From assembly GCF_002776695.1 (NCBI RefSeq), contig NZ_LFJC01000003.1, positions 5,452,091-5,516,090 of the forward strand: 64,000 bases of DNA, written 5' to 3'. The first letter of the stretch is position 1; each line of letters starts with the position of its first letter. Shown one piece after another: positions 46,069 to 54,698 of this stretch. This stretch comes from Bradyrhizobium nitroreducens. GTDB taxonomy: Bacteria > Pseudomonadota > Alphaproteobacteria > Rhizobiales > Xanthobacteraceae. The position numbers and the translations under genes are program-made. Under the pieces are notes generated by a model, which searched no databases, was not told the DNA's origin, and saw nothing but the letters and a program-made list of their open reading frames with translations.

Positions 46069-46900
46069 AGCAGCGCATGTCTTTGCGACGCTCGCCATGA
46101 CGAGCGAATGTGCATTGGCATCCTCTCTCCGCTGAAACTTAAACTGCAGACATGCGCTTCCATTCTCGCGGCGCGTTTCGCCCGAGCTTTGCATCTTCGT
46201 TCGCGCCTCTAATTGCCAAAGGGCGCAGGGAAGGCCGGGCGCCGGCGGCACCCGCAGGTCCGTGGGCGTCAAGAACGCACACGGGGTGGACCACAGGTGA
46301 TGCCGGTCGCCCGGCCTTCCCTGCGCGGATGGTTTTAACGGTGTCCTTCGTGCTCTCCTCGGGGAGCGTTGCACTATTGCCCCCGTCGTCTCACGGATGG
46401 TCGATGTGCCGCCGGTTGGCGGCCACATCACCGCGAGCCTTGACGCCAGAACCCCGGGCGTCGGGACCACACGACTTCTCCGTCCGCGGACGGCCCTGCC
46501 GGAAGCATCGGAGGCTCGCGTGTGCTCGCCCCCGAAGTCCTGCCTGGCCGCTTTGACGGCGCCGTGTCGTAGCGCGTCGCGCATGACTCAACGGTCACCC
46601 GTCCCTGTCATCGCGTTCGCGCCGGCGCCGCCGCGTCCACCGCACCCCGGCCCGCATCTCGTGACGATCGCGAAGCGCCCCTCTGGCAGGGCCGGGATGA
46701 GCGCTCTATGCCATAAATCCGAAATTCGGGAAAGTGGAATATTTTTGCAGGGAGGGGTTGACGGGTGCTGGGGTGTTTTGCCCGACGGGTCGTTTTGACC
46801 AGCCTTCTGCTGCACCAATCGGTAGGTTTCGGTTTCGCTTTCGCTTTACCCATCCTACCATCTAAGATTGCAATAGGTCTCAATTTTGGAGTCTTGGCCC
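46069..46900. repeat. Non-coding repeat-like intergenic cassette with 18-bp perfect inverted repeat
   Basis: This stretch between anmK and the hydrolase has no credible gene; its open frames are unlike any family. CGCAGGGAAGGCCGGGCG (46224-46241) and its exact reverse complement (46308-46325) enclose 66 bases. The following ~450 bases, as far as the AT-rich spot near 46720-46750, look like a repeated Bradyrhizobium intergenic cassette (from general familiarity, not a search). The last ~100 bases are AT-richer and should hold the hydrolase promoter. Confidence 0.55.
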
Positions 46901-47875
46901 TTGCGCGCCTCATTTCTCGTGCTCGCACTGCTGGTGGCGGGCATATCCGCGGAAGCAGATGCTCAGCCATTCAAGGCAGGAGTCACGCGCATAACGGTGC
47001 AGGACGCCATCCCGTTTGACGCGTTGGTTGCATATCCGACCGAGGTGGCCGAACTATCCTTTCAGGACGGACCCTACATTTTTGCCGCTGGCCGTGACGC
47101 GCCGATTGCGGCCGGCGCACGTTTTCCGATTGTGCTTTTCTCGCATGGCGGAGGGGGAACGATCAAAGCGGGAGGCACTCCGGTCCCATATGCCGATCTC
47201 TTGACGTCGTTGGCGCGCGAAGGTTTTGTCGTGGTCGCGCCGTTTCACCCGGGATCGAGGCGCCCTCGCGAGGCGCTCGAAGATCGACCACGCCAGATCC
47301 ACAAGGCGCTCGATGCCATGTTGGCCGATCCCCGCTTCGGAACGCATGCCGATCCAACTCGCCTTGGCATGATGGGATTCTCTTACGGCGGCGCCATCAC
47401 CCTGATCGTTGCGGGCGCAGCTCCCAGCCTGGCTCACTTGGCGGTCTACTGCCGAAACCGCACGGACGATCCGATGGCCTGTGACGGTATCCAAACCGAC
47501 GGCTCCCTGGCCAACGCCGTCGGCAGGAGATCGCCGGATGCGCTCGCGGTGAAAGCGCTCGTTCTGTTGGAGCCGTGGGGCTCCTTGTTCGATCGGGACG
47601 GGTTAGCGTCGCTGGAAATGCCGACGTTGCTCTATCGTGCGGAAAGCAGTGCTCTCAAGGCCGACGGCAATATCCTCACTCTTGCGGCGACCTTGCCCCA
47701 CCCGCCGCGGCAAGAGACCGTACCAGGCGGCCATTTCATATTTTTCGGTCCTTGCCCTCCGGCGCTGGAAGCGGACGCGCCCGCTGTGTGCAAGGATGCT
47801 CCCGGCATCGACCGGGCGGCAGTCCATCGACGGATCAAGGTTGAAATCGGGGACTTCCTGCGCCGAAATCTCTAG
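46901..47875 (+). CDS. Exported alpha/beta hydrolase (dienelactone-hydrolase/PAF-acetylhydrolase-like)
   Basis: 324 residues from a TTG at 46901, chosen because GGAG lies 9 bases upstream and the signal peptide MRASFLVLALLVAGISAEADA then starts cleanly; a TTG at 46886 is an alternative. Oxyanion-loop region VLFSHGGGG, nucleophile elbow GFSYGGA, acid likely in the strand MPTLLYRAESS region, and catalytic His in PGGHFIFFGPCP. Probably a periplasmic esterase or lipase of unknown substrate. Two Cys near the end (GPCPP, AVCKD) might form a disulfide. It sits alone in the repeat-rich accessory zone. Confidence 0.82.
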   Translation: MRASFLVLALLVAGISAEADAQPFKAGVTRITVQDAIPFDALVAYPTEVAELSFQDGPYIFAAGRDAPIAAGARFPIVLFSHGGGGTIKAGGTPVPYADLLTSLAREGFVVVAPFHPGSRRPREALEDRPRQIHKALDAMLADPRFGTHADPTRLGMMGFSYGGAITLIVAGAAPSLAHLAVYCRNRTDDPMACDGIQTDGSLANAVGRRSPDALAVKALVLLEPWGSLFDRDGLASLEMPTLLYRAESSALKADGNILTLAATLPHPPRQETVPGGHFIFFGPCPPALEADAPAVCKDAPGIDRAAVHRRIKVEIGDFLRRNL

Positions 47876-47895
47876 CGTCGCATCGGCGAGGTTAC

Positions 47896-48005
47896 GGGGA
47901 CTATGGTGATAATGCACTCAACTCGCGAGCGATCTCCAAGGGGGCCGCCGCAACGGGAGCACTTTCGGACAGCTCGGAGTTAAGTGCACTGTCACCGTTA
48001 TCCCC
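47896..48005. repeat. REPIN-like inverted pair of 29-base REP sequences
   Basis: Left arm 47896-47924 (GGGGACTATGGTGATAATGC...) and right arm 47977-48005 are inverted, imperfect copies; both contain a version of GGTGACAGTGCACTTAACTC. Two REPs in opposite orientation about 50 bases apart match the REPIN layout, which is mobilised in trans by RAYT transposases (established for Pseudomonas-type elements). No RAYT gene is in the window. Confidence 0.6.
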
Positions 48006-48057
48006 GATGGCAAAGAAGGAAGCCGTTACCTGCCATCACGCAGTCGATGAGTGAAAT

Positions 48058-48084
48058 GGCGGATTACGCTGGCGCTAATCCGCC
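48058..48084. repeat. Short palindromic repeat
   Basis: GGCGGATTA (48058-48066) and TAATCCGCC (48076-48084) form a perfect 9-bp stem with a 9-base loop. A short REP-type hairpin upstream of the 43-residue ORF; it may also end the hydrolase transcript. Confidence 0.55.
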
Positions 48085-48175
48085 CTACGCGCTGGTTGTG
48101 CACGCCGGATCACAAACGCTTGACGCGACGATTAGAATCACGCTGGCTTATGCTTTCGTCTAGCGGAGAACACCC

Positions 48176-48307
48176 ATGGCGACATCGAAGCGTGACGCGT
48201 CGAAGGCCTCGAAATTGTTGCGTACAAGCAAGAGTAAGGACGTTCGCTCGGTTGCGGGCTCGGATCTGGCCCAAGCGAAGCACAAGCCGAAGAAGAAGCC
48301 GAAATAG
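48176..48307 (+). CDS. 43-residue basic protein (hypothetical)
   Basis: ATG at 48176 preceded by CGGAGA, TAG at 48305. Sequence MATSKRDASKASKLLRTSKS... ends KHKPKKKPK; it is rich in Lys/Ser and has the recurring pattern AGSDLAQAK. I recognise it as the type of short conserved basic protein found in many Rhizobiales, function unknown. Short enough to be missed by default gene callers. The 83-residue exported protein follows 16 bases later. Confidence 0.65.
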   Translation: MATSKRDASKASKLLRTSKSKDVRSVAGSDLAQAKHKPKKKPK

Positions 48308-48323
48308 CTGCAACAGCTTCTGA

Positions 48324-48575
48324 ATGAAGAAGCTCATCGCGGTCGCAGTATTCCTGCTGAGTGCGCCTGTAGTGGCCACCGAACTATCCGTAGCGCAGCT
48401 ATCGGCTGCGCTGGACCAAGACTGCAATGCAAAATTTCCCACCACTCAGGGGCTGAAGGCCCCTGAATGCCTCCAGACGATAGCGCGCGCGTTGAAGCGC
48501 ATTCTAGATGATGCGGACCAAGCCCGCTCTCAGTCCAACGACGCGGTGCAATCGTTAAAGACTCTACGGAAGTAG
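48324..48575 (+). CDS. 83-residue exported protein (hypothetical)
   Basis: A signal peptide (MKKLIAVAVFLLSAPVVA, cleavage near TELS) is followed by a mature domain of ~63 residues. It has two cysteines (DCNAKF, PECLQT) that could form a disulfide, and a helical C-terminus. Probably periplasmic. No family recognised. It is close behind the 43-residue ORF and may be co-transcribed; the ribosome site is weak. Confidence 0.6.
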   Translation: MKKLIAVAVFLLSAPVVATELSVAQLSAALDQDCNAKFPTTQGLKAPECLQTIARALKRILDDADQARSQSNDAVQSLKTLRK

Positions 48576-48630
48576 AGGCTCGAACGACGCGGAACGTCCC
48601 AGGCCGGCCGGTTGACGTTTGCGCGTGGGG

Positions 48631-49395
48631 TCACGCGTCGCGCGCCTGTCGCTCAGCAGCGTCAGCTGCGGCCGTGCAAATGTGAGCCGCGAGCTTGCTG
48701 CTCTCGCCGATAGCTATGAGCTCATCGGCAAGCTTCAGCGCGCCACCAACGTCCAAAGCAACTAAGGGATTGCCATCACCACTGATCGCAACACGCCATA
48801 GCCCGTCATCTGGCTTGAGTGCCCGGACGCTCAATCGGGGATGATCCACAATCCCATAACGGCCAAGCACGGCGACGCGCGTGTTCGGATTCGGGAGGAT
48901 AATGACGTCCGACGGCTCGAGGACGATTCCGAGGCGGTCATCGAACTCGCCGAGCTGGAACTTGACGCTGGCCGCGCGCAAGAAGCTGTCGCTGCACTGC
49001 TCAAAGATCGGGAGCATGTCGTGGGGGAGACCGACGCCCACATCGGCGAAGACTCCGCGCTGGGCCTTGCAAGCAATCAACGTTCCGTCTGGCCGCTTGA
49101 GATAGAACCGGATGCCGTGGATATCGACCTCCGGCTTTGTGTTGGGAATGGGCTCCAACGTGATCTTGCCGGTATCAGGCAGCAACCCGCTAAGCCGGGC
49201 GTGCATGCGCGCGACCTCTACACTCTGATCGTGCAGTCGGGTCCGCACGTCGCACCAAACGCCCAAAGGAACAGGCGCCGTCCCTGCAACCCAACGCCGG
49301 AGTGTGCGCTCGGCCACACCGAGCTCGCTGGCTAGTCCGGACTGCCAATTGTTGCCGAACAGGAGAAGCGCAGTTCTGATGAGAAGTTGAATCAT
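48631..49395 (-). CDS. HTH-containing protein of unknown function
   Basis: 254 residues, start supported by AAGGAGG 8 bases upstream. The N-terminus (NNWQSGLASELGVAERTLRRWVAGTAPVP) is a Cro/C1-type helix-turn-helix that looks phage-regulator-like. The remaining ~200 residues include a compact beta-rich region (IHGIRFYLKRPDGTLIACKAQ, FQLGEFDDRLGIVLEPSDVII) that I do not recognise. Possibly a sensor-regulator of an integrated element. A perfect palindrome (49468-49482) lies 73 bases upstream. Base composition is below its neighbours, suggesting acquisition. Confidence 0.7.
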   Translation of the reverse strand: MIQLLIRTALLLFGNNWQSGLASELGVAERTLRRWVAGTAPVPLGVWCDVRTRLHDQSVEVARMHARLSGLLPDTGKITLEPIPNTKPEVDIHGIRFYLKRPDGTLIACKAQRGVFADVGVGLPHDMLPIFEQCSDSFLRAASVKFQLGEFDDRLGIVLEPSDVIILPNPNTRVAVLGRYGIVDHPRLSVRALKPDDGLWRVAISGDGNPLVALDVGGALKLADELIAIGESSKLAAHICTAAADAAERQARDA

Positions 49396-49809
49396 GACTT
49401 GGGCCTCCTTCGCCCATTCGCGGCGGGGCTTTCCCCATCCGCAGCATCGCCGAGACTATTCCCAGCTCTCCATATTATGGAGGCGGTGGCCTAAGTCTTC
49501 AAGCACGAACACGGAATGCTTTGGGAATTGCGGCGACACTTAATGTCAAAGACGACTGGTCATCCGGTGCGGAGTGCTTTGACCCAAAACAACCGTTACA
49601 CGGCGGGATCCTAGTGCGTCACCCTGTCCACGCAACTGTAACGGGCGCCGCTCAATCAGCGACGCAAGCGCTCATCGATGACGTGAAAAGCCTGCGCTGC
49701 TCTGACGAACCCGGATTGCGCTTCGCTCTATCCAGGCTACGGCATCAAAAGAAAAGGCCCGGTCGCCGTCGCGACCGGGCCTCTTCTTTTGTCAGATCGA
49801 AGAAGCCGC
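49396..49809. other. Intergenic region between HTH gene and hpnG
   Basis: 414 bases without a credible gene. It holds a palindrome CTCCATATTATGGAG (49468-49482), a REP-like hairpin (CCGGAT...ATCCAGG around 49711-49736) and the hpn terminator at 49751-49790. Nothing else recognised. Confidence 0.6.
49751..49790 (-). terminator. Terminator of the hpn operon
   Basis: A perfect 12-bp stem AGGCCCGGTCGC (49755-49766) / GCGACCGGGCCT (49771-49782), 4-base loop. On the minus strand it is followed by TTTTCTTTT. It lies 20 bases after the hpnG stop and closes the operon; the opposite strand also has a T-rich tract, so it may be bidirectional. Confidence 0.9.
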
Positions 49810-50559
49810 TCACGCCGCCTTCGACACCAGCGCCTCGCTCTCGATCAGCTCCGTGCCGATCAGATAATCGCGGCAGCCGCGCAAGCTCCGCAGCGCGCGA
49901 TTGAAGTCGATGCCGGTCGAGACCAGCGCATGCAGCGTTGCCGGATTGCGCACGATGCCGCGCAGCACGGCGGCGAGGTCGATCTGGCCGTTCGGCTTGA
50001 TGGCGGCGCGGGCGAGCGCCGGCAGCGCGCGATGGGCGGGATCGCTGATGACGCGAACCGCGGCGAAGGGCAGCCCGGCTTCAGCGGCATAGGCGGCCGC
50101 GATGTGGCTTTCCATGTCGACGGCGGAGGCGCCGGTCTCGGAATGCAGCGCGGCCTTGCAGGAGCGCTTGGTGACCACTTCCTCGGCACCGGCGAGGCTG
50201 CCACGCACCACGCGGCGGCGGCCCGAGGTCAGGCGGTCGATGAGGTCGTCGCCGAGCGAGAGGCCGGCGGCCCAGCGGGTGTCGCCGGAGAGCACCTCGG
50301 TCGCCAGCACGACGTCGCCGGAGCGGAGGCTCGGGTCGAGCCCGCCGGCCACGCCGAACGAGATCACGCCGCGAATCGTCTCGGGATCCACCACGGTCAA
50401 AAGCGCCCGCAACTGGGTCGGGCTGCTGGATGAGCAGATGACGGCCATGCCGGGGCCGGCCGCGATGCGGGCCTCCTGCACCAATCCAGTCACGATCAAG
50501 ATCGGCCGCGGATCAATGGCATTGCCCGCGGTAAGATAGTCCCCCGTCCCCAAAGTCAC
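49810..50559 (-). CDS. hpnG: Hopanoid-associated phosphorylase / adenosylhopane nucleosidase
   Basis: 249 residues from the GTG at 50559, which overlaps the shc stop as GTGA; the longer frame upstream is shadow. PNP/UDP nucleosidase fold: GVISFGVAGGLDPSLRSGDVV, ASAVDMESHIAAAYAAEAG (the nucleoside-binding ME motif) and the Asp of ISDPAHRALP. In hopanoid synthesis HpnG removes adenine from adenosylhopane to give ribosylhopane. Its substrate is made by HpnH, which is not encoded next to it here. Last gene of the operon. Confidence 0.92.
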   Translation of the reverse strand: MTLGTGDYLTAGNAIDPRPILIVTGLVQEARIAAGPGMAVICSSSSPTQLRALLTVVDPETIRGVISFGVAGGLDPSLRSGDVVLATEVLSGDTRWAAGLSLGDDLIDRLTSGRRRVVRGSLAGAEEVVTKRSCKAALHSETGASAVDMESHIAAAYAAEAGLPFAAVRVISDPAHRALPALARAAIKPNGQIDLAAVLRGIVRNPATLHALVSTGIDFNRALRSLRGCRDYLIGTELIESEALVSKAA

Positions 50560-52538
50560 ATTCCGACCCCTACCACCCTGCTGTTGGTGCTCCGCAAGTT
50601 CCGATACCGCGCCAGTGCCCACAGCGGAAAGAACTTTGGGTAGCCATGATACCGCAGATAGAACACGCGGGGGAAGCCTGTGGCGGTGTACCGCTGCTCG
50701 TCCCACAGTCCTTTTTTGTTTTGTGTTGCAATCAGGTACTCCACCCCGCGGGCGACGGCCGGGTGATCAACCTCGCCTGCCGCCATGAGGGCAAGCAAGG
50801 CCCATGCCGTTTGCGAGGCGGTCGAGGGGGCGGCTTCCCAGCCCTTGTAATCGAGCCGGTAGCTGACGGCGTCCTCGCCCCAGCCGCCGTCCTTGTTCTG
50901 GATCGAGGCCAGCCAGGCCGCGGCCTTGCGAATCATGGGGTCGTCGTGACGGACGCCGGCCATGTTGAGGGCGCAGAGCACCGACCAGGTTCCATAGATG
51001 AAGTTCATGCCCCAGCGGCCGTACCAGGACCCCTCGGGGTGCTGGGTCTTGCGCAAATAGGCGACGCCGGCGGCGACGTGCTTGCTGGTCTTCTCGGTCT
51101 CGCCGAGCTGGGCCAGCATCGAGATGCAGCGCGCGGTGACGTCCTCGGTCGGCGGGTCGAGCAGCGCGCCGTGGTCCGAGAACGGGATGTTGTTGAGGTA
51201 ATATTCGAGGTTGTTGACGTCGAAGGCGGCCCAGCCGCCGTCGTCGCTCTGCATGCCCTCGATCCACTCCCGGCCGCGGGCGATCGCGGCGTCATAGCCG
51301 GTGGCGCCGTGCTCCCTGCGCATGCGGTCCATCGACATCACCACCACGGCGGTGTCGTCGAGGTCGGGGTAATGGGCGTTGTTGTACTGGAAGGCCCAGC
51401 CGCCCGGACGCACGTCGGGCCGCTTCACCGCCCAGTCGCCCTTCACCTCGAGCTCCTGCTTCGGGATCAGCCAGTCGAGGCCCTGCTTCGCCGCGGGCAC
51501 CGCCTTGTCGCCGCCGGCTTCCAGCAGCGCATGCGCGGTCAGCGTCGTGTCCCAGACCGGCGAGACGCAGGGCTGGCAATAGGCTTCGTCCTCGCCGATG
51601 ACGAGCAGCTTGTCGATGCCACGGCGGGTGACCGCGCGCGGCGGATAGTTCTCGTCCTTGCCGAGCGCATCGTACATCATGACGATGTTGGCCATGGGCG
51701 GATAGATCGCGCCCATGCCGTCCTCGCCGTTGAGCCGCTCCTCGGTGAAGGCGAGCGCGGCGTCGATCGCGCGCTGGCGCAGGCTCTTGGGAAACATCGG
51801 CTCGACCACGCGCAGGATCGCATCGAGCGAACGAAACAGCAGGAACCAGGCCATGCTCTGGTGCGGCGCCTTCGCCGTCATGCCGATCGAGCGCGGATCC
51901 TGCAGGAACAGCTCGTCGATGCCGACGCCCTTCGGATTCTTCGCGCGCGGCTTCAGCGCGGCGATGACCATCAGCGGCACCATGGTGGTGCGCGCCCAGT
52001 AGGAAATCTTGTTGATGTGGAACGGCGACCAGAACGGCAGCAGCACGATCTCGATCGGCAGCACCGGCACCGCGCGCCAGGTCACCACGCCGAACATGGC
52101 GAGCATGAATCGCGTGAAGACGTTGCTGTGAATGGCGCCGCCGCGGGCGTGGATCGCCTCGCGCGCGCGCACCATGTGCGGGGCGTCGACGGAATCGCCG
52201 ATCATCTTCAGCGCGAAATAGGCCTTCACGCTGGCGCTCATGTCGAACTCGCCGTCATGCACCAGCGGCCAGCCGCCATGGGCGCCCTGCACGCGGCGAA
52301 GATAATTGCCGATCTTGGCTTCGAGCACGGCATCGACCGGCTCGGCGAGATAGTGGCGCAGGAGGACGTATTCGGCCGGAATCGTGCAGTCGGCCTCGAG
52401 CTCGAACACCCAATGGCCGTCGGACTGCTGGAAGTCGAGGACGCCCTGCGTCGCCGATGCAATGCTCGATTCCAGGATGCCCGGTTGCGGGATGCCCGGT
52501 TGAAGGGCTTCGCGGCTGGTCGCGTTCACGGAATCCAT
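50556..52538 (-). CDS. hpnF: Squalene-hopene cyclase
   Basis: 660 residues. The catalytic acid motif is DLDDTA (392-397; D394 is the expected proton donor of the DXDD signature). Several QW repeats are visible (QQSDGHWVFE, GDWAVKRPDVRPGGW, DGGWAAFDVN, GSWYGRWG, DGGWGED, QTAWALLAL). It cyclises squalene to hopene/diplopterol at the inner membrane. Length is normal for the family. It overlaps hpnG and is preceded by hpnE after 64 bases. Confidence 0.97.
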   Translation of the reverse strand: MDSVNATSREALQPGIPQPGILESSIASATQGVLDFQQSDGHWVFELEADCTIPAEYVLLRHYLAEPVDAVLEAKIGNYLRRVQGAHGGWPLVHDGEFDMSASVKAYFALKMIGDSVDAPHMVRAREAIHARGGAIHSNVFTRFMLAMFGVVTWRAVPVLPIEIVLLPFWSPFHINKISYWARTTMVPLMVIAALKPRAKNPKGVGIDELFLQDPRSIGMTAKAPHQSMAWFLLFRSLDAILRVVEPMFPKSLRQRAIDAALAFTEERLNGEDGMGAIYPPMANIVMMYDALGKDENYPPRAVTRRGIDKLLVIGEDEAYCQPCVSPVWDTTLTAHALLEAGGDKAVPAAKQGLDWLIPKQELEVKGDWAVKRPDVRPGGWAFQYNNAHYPDLDDTAVVVMSMDRMRREHGATGYDAAIARGREWIEGMQSDDGGWAAFDVNNLEYYLNNIPFSDHGALLDPPTEDVTARCISMLAQLGETEKTSKHVAAGVAYLRKTQHPEGSWYGRWGMNFIYGTWSVLCALNMAGVRHDDPMIRKAAAWLASIQNKDGGWGEDAVSYRLDYKGWEAAPSTASQTAWALLALMAAGEVDHPAVARGVEYLIATQNKKGLWDEQRYTATGFPRVFYLRYHGYPKFFPLWALARYRNLRSTNSRVVGVGM

Positions 52539-52602
52539 CTGGCTCGATTGCTCCGATAGTCGATTGAAATTGGCCGGGACACTTGCCCGTCAGGGCCGCC
52601 TT

Positions 52603-53859
52603 TCAGGATGCTTTGGCGGCCAGCACCAGATCGGCGGCGCGATCACCCGACCGGACCGATCCCTCGATGGTTGCTGGCAATCCCGTAGCAGTCCAATCCC
52701 CCGCAAGGAACAGGTTTTTCAGCGCAGTGACCGGCCCCGGACGCAGGGCATTCTGGGCCGGCGTCGCCGCAAACGTGGCACGGCGCTCGCGCACGATCTG
52801 CCACGGCGGCAGTTCGCCGGACACGCCGCCCGCCTTGCAGACGTCGTTCCAGATCGTCTGCGCCAGCTCCTCGCGCGGCATGTCGACCAGACGGTCGCTG
52901 TTGCTGATGGTGACGGACAGCCGGTTCGGGAACGCGAACAGCCACTCCACCACGCCGCCGATCACGCCGAGGATCGGCGCCGAGCCGGGCGGCGGCTCAA
53001 AGCGGAAATGGGCGTTGACGATGGCGCGGAATTCGGTCGGCGCCTTCAGGCCCGGCATGAGACTCGTCGCCGCGCGCGGCGGCACCGCCATCACGACGAC
53101 GTCGCCTTCGGCGAGCTGGATCACGTCCTCGCCGCCGAAATTCAGCGCAGCCGCCTTGCCGTCGCTGGTCGTGAACGAGCGCAGCTCATGGCCGAGCTGA
53201 ACGGTATGGCCGCGATCGCCCAAGAACTTCACGGCGGGCTCGATCAGCACGGCGCTGAGGCCGTCGCGCGCGATCAGCGGACGGCAGGCTTGCCCGCCCG
53301 CCAGCAGCGTCTCGCGCACGATCGCACCGGCAAGTCCCGCCGAGCCCTCGGGCGGATCGACGTTGAGGGCGGCGAGCAGCAGCGGCTGCACCAGGCGCTG
53401 ATAGAGCACGCCCTCGGTCGGAATCGACTTGCCGACCAGCGTCTCCTCCGACGCCCAGATCAGCGGCGCCAGCTTGAGATAATCGGTGAGGCCGGTATCG
53501 GGCACGCGGCGGCTCTCGTCGAGCACCCAGGTCGGCAATCGGCCAGCGCCGAGATCGATCTGCCAGCGCTGCCCGGTCTTGATGTCGACGAAGGGAAACT
53601 GCGCGCTCTCGGGTCCGACGAGGCCCGCCTCGGTGCCGATCGAACGCGCATAGGCGCGCGCGTGGCTGTTGCCCGACAGCAGCAGATGATTGCCGTTGTC
53701 GATGGTGAGATTGGTGGCGCCGTCGAAATAGGAACGGCAGCGGCCGCCGGCCTGGTGCGTGGCCTCGTGCACGGCGACCTTGAAGCCGGCATTGGCGAGC
53801 CGCACGGCGGCGGAAAGGCCGGAAATGCCGGCACCGATGATGTGAGCTGTGTTTTGCAT
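52603..53859 (-). CDS. hpnE: Hydroxysqualene dehydroxylase (FAD-dependent)
   Basis: 418 residues from the ATG at 53859. N-terminal FAD-binding motif HIIGAGISGLSAAVRLANAG followed by VHEATHQAGGRCRSY, as in amine-oxidase/phytoene-desaturase-type flavoproteins. The C-terminal GDWTATGLPATIEGSVRSG completes the FAD site. Converts hydroxysqualene to squalene, the third step of the HpnC/D/E route. Its start overlaps the hpnD stop by one base (TGATG). Confidence 0.95.
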   Translation of the reverse strand: MQNTAHIIGAGISGLSAAVRLANAGFKVAVHEATHQAGGRCRSYFDGATNLTIDNGNHLLLSGNSHARAYARSIGTEAGLVGPESAQFPFVDIKTGQRWQIDLGAGRLPTWVLDESRRVPDTGLTDYLKLAPLIWASEETLVGKSIPTEGVLYQRLVQPLLLAALNVDPPEGSAGLAGAIVRETLLAGGQACRPLIARDGLSAVLIEPAVKFLGDRGHTVQLGHELRSFTTSDGKAAALNFGGEDVIQLAEGDVVVMAVPPRAATSLMPGLKAPTEFRAIVNAHFRFEPPPGSAPILGVIGGVVEWLFAFPNRLSVTISNSDRLVDMPREELAQTIWNDVCKAGGVSGELPPWQIVRERRATFAATPAQNALRPGPVTALKNLFLAGDWTATGLPATIEGSVRSGDRAADLVLAAKAS

Positions 53860-54698
53860 CAGAGAAAAGCGTAACGGAGCAGGATCAGGATGCGTGTGAT
53901 CTTCGACACACGTACCGGCTGGCGCGGCGCGTTGAAGCCGCGCGCGATCAGGAGATCCAGAATGGAATGATAGTATTTCGACATGATCCGCGGCGCGCGC
54001 ACGACGCGGCGCTTGTTGCGGTTCATGATCTCGTCCGACTTCTCGAAATGCGCCTTCGCACGCTGCGTCAGCGGCATGCAGACCTTCGGCAGCGCGCGCT
54101 CGGCAATCACGCGGTTCGGATCGTCGGAGGTGATGCCGGCATGCAGCAGCGCCTCGCGCGGCAGATAGAGCCGGCCGAGCCCTGCGTCCTCGTCGATGTC
54201 GCGCAGGATGTTGGTGAGCTGAAGTGCGCGGCCGAGATGATAGGCGAGCTGGATGCCGTCCTCTTCCGGCAGGCCGAACACCCGCACCGAGAGCCGTCCC
54301 ACGGCGCTGGCGACGCGATCGCAGTAGAGATCCAGCGTCGCCATGTCGGGCGCGCGGATGTCCTGCGGCACGTCCATCTCCATGCCGTCGACGATCGCGA
54401 GGAAATCCTCGCGCTTGAGCCCGAAGGTCTTCACCGAGGCGACGTAGTCCTTCAGCCGCGGCGGCGGATTGCCCTGATAGAGCGCCTCGATGTCGTTGCG
54501 CCACTGCTGAAGCGCGGCGAGCCGCTCCTCGCGCGGACCGTCGGAATCGGCGATGTCGTCGACCTGGCGGCAGAAGCTGTAGATCTGGAACATCGCTTCG
54601 CGCTGGTCATGCGGCAGGATGCGCATCGCGGCGTAGAAGGAGCTGCCGGATGCGGTCGAGCCATAATCGGCGCCGGGCGCTGTCGCCTCAAGCGTCAT
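53859..54698 (-). CDS. hpnD: Presqualene diphosphate synthase
   Basis: 279 residues from the ATG at 54698, inside the 3' end of hpnC (11-base overlap). Trans-isoprenyl synthase fold with the first Asp-rich motif CRQVDDIADSDG and the second NILRDIDEDAGLGRLYLP. It condenses two farnesyl diphosphates to presqualene diphosphate. Co-operates with HpnC and HpnE encoded on each side. Confidence 0.95.
   Translation of the reverse strand: MTLEATAPGADYGSTASGSSFYAAMRILPHDQREAMFQIYSFCRQVDDIADSDGPREERLAALQQWRNDIEALYQGNPPPRLKDYVASVKTFGLKREDFLAIVDGMEMDVPQDIRAPDMATLDLYCDRVASAVGRLSVRVFGLPEEDGIQLAYHLGRALQLTNILRDIDEDAGLGRLYLPREALLHAGITSDDPNRVIAERALPKVCMPLTQRAKAHFEKSDEIMNRNKRRVVRAPRIMSKYYHSILDLLIARGFNAPRQPVRVSKITRILILLRYAFL

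Larger units (their letters stand above)
47876..48175. other. Intergenic region with REP/REPIN elements
   Basis: 300 bases without a gene. It holds the two REPIN arms described separately (47896-48005), a second short palindrome at 48058-48084, and the promoter region of the 43-residue basic protein. No other structure was seen. Confidence 0.6.

Noticed and set aside
46397..46798. Open frames in the anmK-hydrolase gap
   Set aside because: Pro/Arg/Ser-rich translations, no ribosome site and overlap with repeat structure; treated as non-coding.
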